The translations under genes were made by a program, and so were the position numbers. The notes beneath the pieces were generated by a model. The model was not told the origin of the DNA. It saw only the letters and a list, made by a program, of their open reading frames with translations, and searched no databases. From contig JAPLFR010000016.1 of assembly GCA_026390575.1 (NCBI GenBank), forward strand, positions 598,737 through 662,736: DNA of 64,000 nt, read 5' to 3'. How positions within the stretch are numbered: position 1 is the first letter of the stretch; each line of letters begins with the position of its first letter. The stretch comes from Ignavibacteriales bacterium. Lineage in GTDB: Bacteria > Bacteroidota > Ignavibacteria > UBA10030. Of the stretch, positions 1 to 7,381 are shown piece by piece.

Positions 1-966
1 TATAAATCCGAAAAAGTTTTTGGCGTATTGATGCCGGGGTACACACATACGCAGCGCGCACAACCGATTTTGCTCTCTCATCATCTCCTGGCGTATATTT
101 CCATGCTGGAGCGCGACTTTGAGCGGTTGCAGGATTGCAGCAAGCGTCTGAACAAATCACCGCTGGGGGCCGCAGCGTTTGCCGGAACATCATTTCCCAT
201 TGACCGCGCAATGGTGGCAAAGAAACTGCACTTCGACGGGATTGTCGAGAACAGCATCGATGCCGTGAGCGATAGAGATTATCTCATTGAATTTACTGCC
301 GCATGCAGTATTCTTACGATGCACTTAAGCCGGTTTGCAGAAGAATTGGTGCTGTGGACGACGAAAGAATTCGGTTTCGCTCAAATCAGCGATTCCTACA
401 CCACAGGCAGCAGTATTATGCCGCAGAAAAAAAATCCTGATATGGCAGAGCTTGTGCGTGGCAAAACCGGCCGCGTGTATGGCGCGCTTGTGAGTCTTCT
501 CACCATGATGAAAGGATTGCCTCTTGCGTACAACCGCGATATGCAGGAAGACAAGAAGCCGATGTTCGATGTCGTGACAACTGTGCGGCAATGCCTCTTC
601 ATTTTTGCGCATGTGCTCGTTCATACAACTTTCAACAAAGCGCATTTGGAAGAAGAACTTCGTACAGATTTCCTTTCGGCTACAGATATGGCAGATTATT
701 TGGTGCGCAAAGGATTGCCGTTCCGGGAAGCACATGAGATTACCGGCAAAGTAGTGGCATACTGCATCGGCCGAAAAATGTACTTTGGCAATCTTGATAT
801 TGAAACGTTGCAACAATTCTCTGCTAAGTTCAACGGCGATGTGTTTGACTTTATCCTGCCGCAGAACAGCGTGAACCAAAAGCAATCGGCTGGCAGTACA
901 AATCCGCATGAAGTGAAAAAACAAATTGCTTCATGGCGGCGCGTGCTGGGAAAACGAAGAGTGTAA
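1..966 (+). CDS. argH: Argininosuccinate lyase, 3' part (5' end outside window)
   Basis: Cleaves argininosuccinate to arginine and fumarate, the last step of arginine synthesis, in the cytoplasm as a homotetramer. The reading frame is open from base 1, so the N-terminal third lies off the window; the internal ATG at 31 is not a true start because the conserved MPGYTH..QRAQP segment already begins there. The fumarase/aspartase-superfamily signature GSSIMPQKKNPD is encoded at 406-441 and carries the flexible catalytic serine loop. The C-terminal RKGLPFREAHE and QKQSAGSTNP segments are typical of ArgH. No downstream partner is close: the next gene starts about 400 bases away in AT-richer DNA. 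Identification is firm. Confidence 0.96.
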   Translation, partial: YKSEKVFGVLMPGYTHTQRAQPILLSHHLLAYISMLERDFERLQDCSKRLNKSPLGAAAFAGTSFPIDRAMVAKKLHFDGIVENSIDAVSDRDYLIEFTAACSILTMHLSRFAEELVLWTTKEFGFAQISDSYTTGSSIMPQKKNPDMAELVRGKTGRVYGALVSLLTMMKGLPLAYNRDMQEDKKPMFDVVTTVRQCLFIFAHVLVHTTFNKAHLEEELRTDFLSATDMADYLVRKGLPFREAHEITGKVVAYCIGRKMYFGNLDIETLQQFSAKFNGDVFDFILPQNSVNQKQSAGSTNPHEVKKQIASWRRVLGKRRV

Positions 967-1077
967 GTTTTCCGTCGTTGTATGAAAACGGGAATGCCGT
1001 CTCGATGATCATAGAGAGAGAAAAATGTGGCTTCCTGTCCAAAATGGATGCTGCATTCTCATGATTGAAACAACAAT

Positions 1078-1167
1078 CTATGTTTTTATTCTTACTCCAA
1101 TCTGCTCCCATACAAAATACACGGGAATTTCCAGCAGGACGATAATCAATCCCGGTGTGGTGTATTG
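1078..1167 (-). pseudogene. Fossil of an APC permease C-terminus
   Basis: Read on the minus strand this stretch encodes YTTPGLIIVLLEIPVYFVW followed by a short tail and a TAG at 1078-1080. The intact permease ending at 4247 has YTWPGLIIVLLGIPVYFIW at the same place, and the two DNA segments (about 1095-1167 and 4270-4340) are nearly identical over a core of more than 25 bases. No upstream permease sequence remains. I read it as the decayed 3' end of a duplicated permease, not as a gene. It is the only recognisable content of the 400-base gap after argH. Confidence 0.7.
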
Positions 1168-1184
1168 CGAAGTTTTTTTTACAT
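1165..1184. repeat. Left copy of direct repeat bracketing the signalling block
   Basis: The sequence TTGCGAAG, a T-run of eight and ACAT occur here; the same string with six Ts is at 4229-4246. Both copies have the same orientation and bracket the block holding the secreted protein and the LytS/LytTR pair. Each copy abuts permease-related sequence on its outer side. Confidence 0.6.
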
Positions 1185-1374
1185 CGCCTTTGAAATGAAG
1201 AGTTTGATAACGGCGATAATTCAAAGCGATTCAACAGTCTAAAACACCAATTTACCATCCTTAATCCTTCGTTCTGCAACTTAATTTTGGGAAAACAACC
1301 TTCTGAGGTTACCTTGTGATTGATTTTTCATAGCGAAATAACAACATCAATCATTAACATAAAGGAGTAATCAG

Positions 1375-2220
1375 ATGAAAAACTCAAGTGTCGTAAATAT
1401 AAAATCTATTTTAGGACTATTACTTATAACAACCTCCAGTGTTTCTTTCTGTCAACAGGCTGCAATTGTTAAATATTTGACCGAGTTACCAAAAAACTTA
1501 AAATTGGATAATAATCGTCCTCAGACCTACAACGTTTCTATACATTGGATAAACAGGGACTTAGATGGGAACCTGATCAATAATAATATTGTGAAAGCGA
1601 AATATGCGAGAGGATTTGAAAATGGCTTTGTCAGATGGGAAGATGTACGATTGACGAATATCCGAGACACAGCCCAATATGAGAATCAATTGACAGAGCT
1701 GAATGGGTTAACATACAAAATTATCGGTGACAATTTCACAAAAAAAGAGTTTTATGATAGTTTTCCTAAAGAAGGTATGGACATTGATATAATACGATGG
1801 TTGGTCCAAGATGCTGTTGGCATTGAAGTCTATGGGTGGATGTATTTTGATAGTTTAAAGTTCAATCAAGTCTTTTATCCGAATTTCTTTAAGAATCAAA
1901 GAATCAAAATGGAAAACTACGTTAATTTTACGAGTCAGGGGCTGAGTCTCTGCTGGACAAGTATATCAAAAATGAACAATGAAATGTGCGCGATTATTCA
2001 TTATCAATCAATGCATAATCCCATTGATGCAAATACTGATGTTATGAAACTGCATGGTCGATCAACATACTGGGGCGATATTTGGATTTCATTGACCAAT
2101 AAACATATTGAATATGCCACAATGAATGAGGATGTCATATTTAAGATGATCTTAACAGCAAATAAATATGAACAAAAATTAGATCTTCAACGTGAGGTGG
2201 TATTTGAGAAAACCAACTAA
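1375..2220 (+). CDS. Secreted protein of unknown function
   Basis: A 281-residue protein with a clear N-terminal signal peptide: a short basic start, a hydrophobic run ILGLLLITTSSVSF, then CQQ near residue 27. It is probably exported to the periplasm or anchored as a lipoprotein through that cysteine. The start is well supported by AAAGGAG about eight bases upstream of the ATG. The rest is rich in Asn, Asp, Tyr and Trp with no further membrane segments, and I recognise no family. It lies directly upstream of the LytS-type kinase and LytTR regulator and shares their low-GC composition, so it may be an input or output of that pair; this is inference from position only. Confidence 0.8.
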   Translation: MKNSSVVNIKSILGLLLITTSSVSFCQQAAIVKYLTELPKNLKLDNNRPQTYNVSIHWINRDLDGNLINNNIVKAKYARGFENGFVRWEDVRLTNIRDTAQYENQLTELNGLTYKIIGDNFTKKEFYDSFPKEGMDIDIIRWLVQDAVGIEVYGWMYFDSLKFNQVFYPNFFKNQRIKMENYVNFTSQGLSLCWTSISKMNNEMCAIIHYQSMHNPIDANTDVMKLHGRSTYWGDIWISLTNKHIEYATMNEDVIFKMILTANKYEQKLDLQREVVFEKTN

Positions 2221-2310
2221 TCTCGCAGTATATTTATCCAAATGAAGACATAAACTATTCTGGATTATTATTGACGCACAACAGTAGAACAAATCAGATA
2301 AAAGATTACT

Positions 2311-3369
2311 ATGGCAATTATGAAAGTTACCATTATGAAAACCCCAAAGAAAATATCACAACAACCATTGCTCACGTTTCTTTTAGCCATTATTTCTTGC
2401 GCTATCACTGCGATATATTTTAAATGGGAGCAAACAGGAAAATTCTTTGTTCCGGAAACTATTTTGGTGTTTGCTGTCATGTTCGTTGCGGGATTTATCA
2501 TGATGGTCCTTGCTTGGCGAATGATGAAGTATTTCTCAAATAAATCTTCTCAACAATTAGTGAAACAAATGATCCCGGCAATTATTTTATTTTATGTTGC
2601 CTGGTATATAGTCTCGAATACAGTGATTAGTATCGGTGATTTTATTTGGTTCCTAATACAAGGATTAGATTTAAGTGGTTTTATCTCATACTTACTCAAT
2701 GTCGAAAAAGTTTTTGTCAAGCCCGAGTTACCGGATTTTTTACTTATATTCACCATTATTTTCTTCTACATTTTATGGCGCCAATCTATATTGCGTGAGC
2801 AAAAACTAAGAGAGGAAAATCTGATTTTTCAAAATCAAACGTTAAAAGATCAGATAAACCCCCATTTCCTCTTTAATAGCTTAAATACCCTTTCGTCGTT
2901 AGTAACTACACAAACCGAAATAGCTGAACTTTTTATCAACCGGTTATCATCGATATACCGATATATTTTGGAGAATAGCCCGAAGGATAAAATTCCTCTG
3001 CAGTCTGAATTAACATTTATCAACGATTATTTCTACCTCTATAAGATACGGGATGAAGACAAAATACAACTTACTATAGATATAAAAGATGCTGATAAAT
3101 TTGAAATATTGCCTGTTTCCCTGCAGTTGTTGATTGAAAATGCTATAAAGCATAACATGGCCACACGCGAGAATCCGTTGATAATTATTATCTATCTTGA
3201 AGATCAATACGTTGTTGTGAAAAACAACTTACAGAAAATGGCAACGCAACTAAAGTCGACTAAAACAGGACTAAAAAACCTCGGTGAACGTATAAGGTTG
3301 ATGACGGGTAAAGAACTTGTTATTGAGGAAACAAAGACTGATTATTTGGTTAAAGTGCCTCTCATATAA
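2311..3369 (+). CDS. LytS/YehU-type sensor histidine kinase
   Basis: Membrane sensor kinase of the His_kinase (PF06580) type that pairs with LytTR regulators. About four hydrophobic segments occupy residues 20-160, followed by a short coiled linker. The phospho-acceptor motif NPHFLFNSLNTL has its histidine at residue 185, followed by an N-box (LLIENAIKHN) and a G-box-like GLKNLGERI, so the ATP-binding domain looks complete at 352 residues. No Gly-rich periplasmic sensor domain is present, so the signal is probably sensed in the membrane. Several in-frame ATGs occur near the start (2311, 2320, 2335) and none has a strong ribosome site. Its TAA overlaps the regulator's ATG (TAATG at 3367-3371), indicating translational coupling. 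Confidence 0.9.
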   Translation: MAIMKVTIMKTPKKISQQPLLTFLLAIISCAITAIYFKWEQTGKFFVPETILVFAVMFVAGFIMMVLAWRMMKYFSNKSSQQLVKQMIPAIILFYVAWYIVSNTVISIGDFIWFLIQGLDLSGFISYLLNVEKVFVKPELPDFLLIFTIIFFYILWRQSILREQKLREENLIFQNQTLKDQINPHFLFNSLNTLSSLVTTQTEIAELFINRLSSIYRYILENSPKDKIPLQSELTFINDYFYLYKIRDEDKIQLTIDIKDADKFEILPVSLQLLIENAIKHNMATRENPLIIIIYLEDQYVVVKNNLQKMATQLKSTKTGLKNLGERIRLMTGKELVIEETKTDYLVKVPLI

Positions 3370-4124
3370 TGAATATATTAATTATTGAAAATGAAAAGCC
3401 AGCAGCTGATAAATTGCAACGGCTTTTAAGGAGCATCGATCCAACTATTTCGGTTGTTGGAATATTGGAATCGGTCGAACATTCAGTAGACTGGCTGCTC
3501 AAAAATGATGCCCCTGATCTGATCTTGATGGACATTCAGCTTGACGATGGCATTTGCTTTGAGATATTTGAATCTGTGAAAATTAAGAGTCCAATTATTT
3601 TTACGACTGCATATGATGAGTATGCCATCAGGGCATTTAAAGTCAACAGTGTCGATTACCTTTTAAAGCCGATAACAAAAGAATCATTAGCGTCTGCAAT
3701 AGAAAAATTGAGAACTCTTTTCCCTGTTCAAACCTTCAACAATGAAAAGATCAATCATATCTATGAGCAATTGGGAGCACAACATAAGACACGTTTTTTT
3801 GTAAAGGTTGGCGAGCATTGCCGATCAATATCGACGAATGAGATTGCCTGCTTCTACATCGTGGAACGCTGTACGTTCTTCATGACATCTTCGGGAAAAT
3901 GCTACGACGTGAATTATTCATTAGAGCAACTTGAGAAATTAATAGATCCGCAACGGTTCTTCAGGATAAACAGGCATACGATCATCAACATCAGCGCGAT
4001 TACCGACATCATCAGTTTTTCTTCGAACAGGTTAAAAATAAAAATAGCCAATGAAGATAAAGTCGGAGAACTTTTGGTGAGCCGTGAGAAGGTGACGGCG
4101 TTTAAGGAATGGTTAGACAGATAA
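3369..4124 (+). CDS. LytTR-family response regulator
   Basis: Cytoplasmic DNA-binding response regulator, cognate to the kinase immediately upstream (one-base overlap). The receiver domain covers residues 1-120: acidic residues E7 and E9, phospho-acceptor D55 in LILMDIQL, a switch threonine in TTAYDEYA and the lysine of YLLKPI. The usual second acidic residue is asparagine (N8), but the neighbouring glutamates may substitute. The C-terminal half, about residues 140-245, is a LytTR DNA-binding domain (FVKVGEH..., FFRINRHTIINI). LytTR proteins commonly bind paired direct repeats upstream of their target genes. The target is not visible here; the secreted protein upstream is the obvious candidate. 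Confidence 0.92.
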   Translation: MNILIIENEKPAADKLQRLLRSIDPTISVVGILESVEHSVDWLLKNDAPDLILMDIQLDDGICFEIFESVKIKSPIIFTTAYDEYAIRAFKVNSVDYLLKPITKESLASAIEKLRTLFPVQTFNNEKINHIYEQLGAQHKTRFFVKVGEHCRSISTNEIACFYIVERCTFFMTSSGKCYDVNYSLEQLEKLIDPQRFFRINRHTIINISAITDIISFSSNRLKIKIANEDKVGELLVSREKVTAFKEWLDR

Positions 4125-4228
4125 TATATTGTATGATTCAAAATGATGGCTTAAAAGATCGCTGTCCGTTTCTTCATAATTTATGGCAAATCAATTCAGT
4201 TGAGGATCCAGTCATTTCATGATGCCAG

Positions 4229-4246
4229 TTGCGAAGTTTTTTACAT
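4229..4246. repeat. Right copy of direct repeat bracketing the signalling block
   Basis: TTGCGAAGTTTTTTACAT matches 1165-1184 except that the T-run is two bases shorter. It lies immediately beyond the stop codon of the minus-strand permease. Recombination between the two copies would remove the whole 1185-4246 block and join this permease end to the fossil end at 1078-1167. Confidence 0.6.
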
Positions 4247-5719
4247 TTAGTCATTCTCATATACAGTTGACGACTTCTTCCATATAAAATACACCGGAAT
4301 TCCCAGCAGGACGATAATCAATCCCGGCCACGTGTAGTTGGGTTTAAATATCAGAAGATCTATCGAGATAGCAGCTGCAAGAAGGATATACAAAGCGGGA
4401 ATAATCGGATAGCCGAATGCTTTATACGGCCGTTCTGCATGTGGTTGCTTTTTCCTAAGAATAAATATTCCGACAATCGTTAAGATGTAAAACAGCAACA
4501 CAGCGAAGACAACATAGTCGAGTAGATCACCGTAGGTGCCAGAGAGACACAGGAGACAGGTCCACACACACTGCACTATCAACGACGTACCAGGGACAGA
4601 TTTATTGTTGAGCACTCCTGCTTTTTTAAAAAACAATCCATCTTGTGCCATTGCAAAATAGACACGTGCACCAGCGAGTATCAATCCATTATTACACCCG
4701 AATGTGGAGATCATAATCATAATTGCCATGATCACTGCAGCACTGTCTCCAAAGATAACCGATGCGGCAGCTGTACCAACACGATCGCTCGCAGCAAATT
4801 GAATTCCCTTTCCTACAGCGTCTGTCGCTTCCGGAGAACCTGTTAACGGCAGGACCAGCAAGTATCCGATATTTGCAAGAAGATATATGAGAATTACTGT
4901 TCCTGTCCCCAATGCGAGACTGAGCGGGATATTTTTCTTCGGGTTGCTCACCTCACCGGCAGTAAATGTAATATTATTCCAAGCATCCGCAGAAAAAAGA
5001 GAACCGACCATTGCAACCCCGATCGCGGATAACAACATCCAACCGGAAAGTGGTGTTAGAGAAACGATCTTGCCATCTGCAATTTGAGTCCAAGTTGCAT
5101 TCCAGAAGCTGCCGACGTTTGCTGCAAGTGCAGAAGTATTTCGACCGATGAAAAGTGCGAGGAGAATAAATCCAAGAAGCGCTAAGATTTTTGTAGCCGT
5201 GAAAATATTCTGTACAATTTTCCCTTCCTGCAAACCGCGCATATTTACAAACGTGAGCAGAACAACGCTTGCAATAGCGAGAATCTGTGCAGCTGTAATA
5301 TGAAACGTGCCAAGAGAAAGAAGAATGTGTTGTTCGCTGAACCACGGAATGAGCACACCGGTGAATTTTGCAAAAGCGACGGCCACCGCGGCAATAGTAC
5401 CGGTTTGAATGACGAGGAATAACGTCCATCCGTAAAGAAATGCTATAAAAGGATTGTACGCTTCACGAAGATACGCATACTGTCCGCCGACATGAGGCAT
5501 CATGCCGGCAAGCTCACCGTAACTGAGTGCTGCGATCACGGTCATCACGCCCGTAATGAACCAAACCAATAACAGATATCCCGGGGCTCCGACGATGCGC
5601 CCGATATCAGCACTGACGATAAAGATACCGGAGCCAATCATTGAACCGATGACAATCATTGTCGAATCGAGTAATCCCAGTCCGCGCTGGAATTGATGGA
5701 AAGGTTCAGATGTTATCAT
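4247..5719 (-). CDS. APC-superfamily amino-acid permease
   Basis: Inner-membrane amino-acid transporter or antiporter of the APC family. The 490 residues form about twelve hydrophobic segments. The N-terminal GSMIGSGIFIVSADI motif matches the APC substrate-binding loop of TM1, and a second conserved segment (FSADAWNNITFTAGEV) corresponds to the TM6 region. The transported amino acid cannot be read from sequence. The start is the ATG at 5717-5719; no good ribosome site precedes it. A decayed copy of its last 25 or so codons lies 3 kb away at 1078-1167, and a second, more distant APC gene ends at 7382. The three genes between 1185 and 4228 appear inserted just beyond its 3' end. Confidence 0.88.
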   Translation of the reverse strand: MITSEPFHQFQRGLGLLDSTMIVIGSMIGSGIFIVSADIGRIVGAPGYLLLVWFITGVMTVIAALSYGELAGMMPHVGGQYAYLREAYNPFIAFLYGWTLFLVIQTGTIAAVAVAFAKFTGVLIPWFSEQHILLSLGTFHITAAQILAIASVVLLTFVNMRGLQEGKIVQNIFTATKILALLGFILLALFIGRNTSALAANVGSFWNATWTQIADGKIVSLTPLSGWMLLSAIGVAMVGSLFSADAWNNITFTAGEVSNPKKNIPLSLALGTGTVILIYLLANIGYLLVLPLTGSPEATDAVGKGIQFAASDRVGTAAASVIFGDSAAVIMAIMIMISTFGCNNGLILAGARVYFAMAQDGLFFKKAGVLNNKSVPGTSLIVQCVWTCLLCLSGTYGDLLDYVVFAVLLFYILTIVGIFILRKKQPHAERPYKAFGYPIIPALYILLAAAISIDLLIFKPNYTWPGLIIVLLGIPVYFIWKKSSTVYEND

Positions 5720-5737
5720 TGTATTATATAGGAAAAA

Positions 5738-6580
5738 TTATGCCCAATATGGTATATAATAGGCATACTTTTTAGAGGCACTATCGGGATCTAATAACTT
5801 TATAAATTTTGCTTTAATTGTATCTGAAATAATTCTAGACGCAATAGGATAATTTTGATCCGAAATTTTAAATCGTTCTCTAATAGTTTGATTGCTCATT
5901 TTTTGATTTGAAACATATTTCAATACACAGTGTTGATAACAAGCACGAATTTTATCTTCTTTACCCATTTCTGAAAATGGTTTAGGGGCGTATAGTACGG
6001 CTTTTAGATAATCTTCTGTTTCACCTAAAAAATCTGGTGCAGGTAATTGAAATATTTCGGAATATGCAACTACTTTGTCGATACCGCTTCCTCGTTCTTC
6101 ACACATTTTTATTCTTCGCATAAATGAAGCAAGGACTTCGTTTCTTGACTTTGGGGGATAGTCTATAAACCTCATTGTACTAATTAGAGGGCGGCCTGGA
6201 TTAGTTATTTCAATTCTATCAGAAAAAATTTCAACTATTGGTCCTGTTCCTGTAACATAAAAATCTTGATGTATGAGAGCGTTTGCTACTAGTTCTCGAA
6301 TAGCAATTTCTGGGTAAACTTTAACTTCTTCTCTTAATGCTTGTCTAATTACTTCGTTGGAAGGTAATTGATCGTTGATATATTTTATTAATCCTTCAAA
6401 GCCACTCGCATAACCCTTCTTTCCAATCTGTTCTTTCTTCGTTTGAAGTCTATTGTTTCCTTGATATTGTATTACGCGAATTGATTTTCTTTTCAATTTA
6501 TCAAATCGTTCTATATCTGTAGCAAAAAGAATTGCTCCAAGGTTAGTGACACGAAATTTAATTCCATCTCTTTTAATCAT
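5738..6580 (-). CDS. C-terminal half (HATPase_c_4) of a split AlbA_2-type regulator
   Basis: The segment carries the C-terminal domains of the COG2865-type regulators: GAILFATDIERF, then a GHKL-like ATPase core (AIRELVANALIHQDF with NPGRP downstream) and a winged-helix-like tail. It is in the same frame as the N-terminal half at 6689-7207. The 36 codons between (6581-6688) are open and encode WIDHISFFKLLGRSLPQTQD, the linker these proteins normally have. Only one TAA at 6689-6691 separates the halves. The ATG at 6578-6580 has no ribosome site, so independent translation is doubtful. Most likely one recently inactivated gene; stop readthrough or a sequencing error are alternatives. The DNA is AT-rich compared with the flanking permeases. 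Confidence 0.75.
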   Translation of the reverse strand: MIKRDGIKFRVTNLGAILFATDIERFDKLKRKSIRVIQYQGNNRLQTKKEQIGKKGYASGFEGLIKYINDQLPSNEVIRQALREEVKVYPEIAIRELVANALIHQDFYVTGTGPIVEIFSDRIEITNPGRPLISTMRFIDYPPKSRNEVLASFMRRIKMCEERGSGIDKVVAYSEIFQLPAPDFLGETEDYLKAVLYAPKPFSEMGKEDKIRACYQHCVLKYVSNQKMSNQTIRERFKISDQNYPIASRIISDTIKAKFIKLLDPDSASKKYAYYIPYWA

Positions 6581-6688
6581 TTTTTCAGATAGTAATCCAT
6601 CTAAAATACTATCCTGAGTTTGCGGTAAACTACGACCTAATAACTTGAAGAAAGATATATGATCTATCCATTCTAAGATTTCGTTTTC

Positions 6689-7207
6689 TTATAAGAGATT
6701 CGTCGCTTCTTCATCCTCGAACTTTTCATGAGAAGAAGATGAGATACAACGTGCTACTTCTGATTTTGACATTTTACGTGTCTGACCAGCTGATCGTATA
6801 AACGATTCGAATGGTGATTTTCCCCGTAAATGTATGGGTTTCTCTTTACTTTCTTCAATATAAACGAATAAAAGAGGGATTTTTTGCACAGTAATAATTG
6901 CATGATCAATGGTGACAGAGGGCTCGACATTTTGGCGAGCGATATTCCCGAGTTTTTTTATTATTTCCGTTGTAATGTCTTGCTCTACACCAGATAACTT
7001 CCCGTCGTTATTAACACCAAACACAATGAATCCACCATCCGCATAATTAGCTAAAGAAGAGATGTGTTCAGCAACTCTTTCAGATTTGTCAGAAAGGGTA
7101 GTTTTCCAATCAATTTCATTAAGTTCTTGTGGAATTGGAATTAAACTCTTTTCAAGTAATCCGATTGCCCTTTTTTCCCATATTTTAGCGGTTTCGTAAT
7201 TGTCCAT
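6689..7207 (-). CDS. N-terminal half (AlbA_2/Schlafen-like domain) of a split regulator
   Basis: The 172-residue segment contains the AlbA_2 (Schlafen-like) putative DNA-binding domain, with hallmarks LANYADGGFIVFGVNNDG and the IAR...PSVTID region. In intact relatives this domain is followed by an ATPase domain, which here lies in the same frame beyond an ochre stop at 6689-6691. The longer frame up to 7252 begins with TTG; the ATG at 7205-7207 is the more natural start, although no ribosome site is visible. Three TTATGTAA direct repeats (minus strand) lie around the start and could be an operator. Full length without the stop would be about 490 residues, which fits the family. Confidence 0.75.
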   Translation of the reverse strand: MDNYETAKIWEKRAIGLLEKSLIPIPQELNEIDWKTTLSDKSERVAEHISSLANYADGGFIVFGVNNDGKLSGVEQDITTEIIKKLGNIARQNVEPSVTIDHAIITVQKIPLLFVYIEESKEKPIHLRGKSPFESFIRSAGQTRKMSKSEVARCISSSSHEKFEDEEATNLL

Positions 7208-7209
7208 TG

Positions 7210-7294
7210 TTACATAACCATTACATAAGAAATGGTGTGTTTGGTATAGCAATAATTAGGTATTCTTACGAAATTATCTCCAAGTGTTACATAA
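7210..7294 (-). promoter_or_regulatory. Three TTATGTAA direct repeats upstream of the AlbA_2 regulator
   Basis: On the minus strand TTATGTAA occurs at 7210-7217, 7221-7228 and 7287-7294, and the copies are followed by AC or TG. The first pair is spaced by one helical turn (11 bases) and sits immediately before the ATG at 7205-7207. The position and spacing suggest a binding site for the adjacent regulator, but an AT-rich leader could contain them by chance. Confidence 0.35.
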
Positions 7295-7381
7295 GTGATA
7301 TATAGAAATTATAACTTCATAAAAATATAGGCATTTTGACGATTTTTTCATAAGTAATTATTATTAAGACATTCGTTTTTC

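Noticed and set aside
851-1279. 142-residue minus-strand ORF after argH
   Set aside because: It is out of frame with the permease fossil and overlaps argH's 3' end; its open frame is a shadow, while the fossil reads in another frame.
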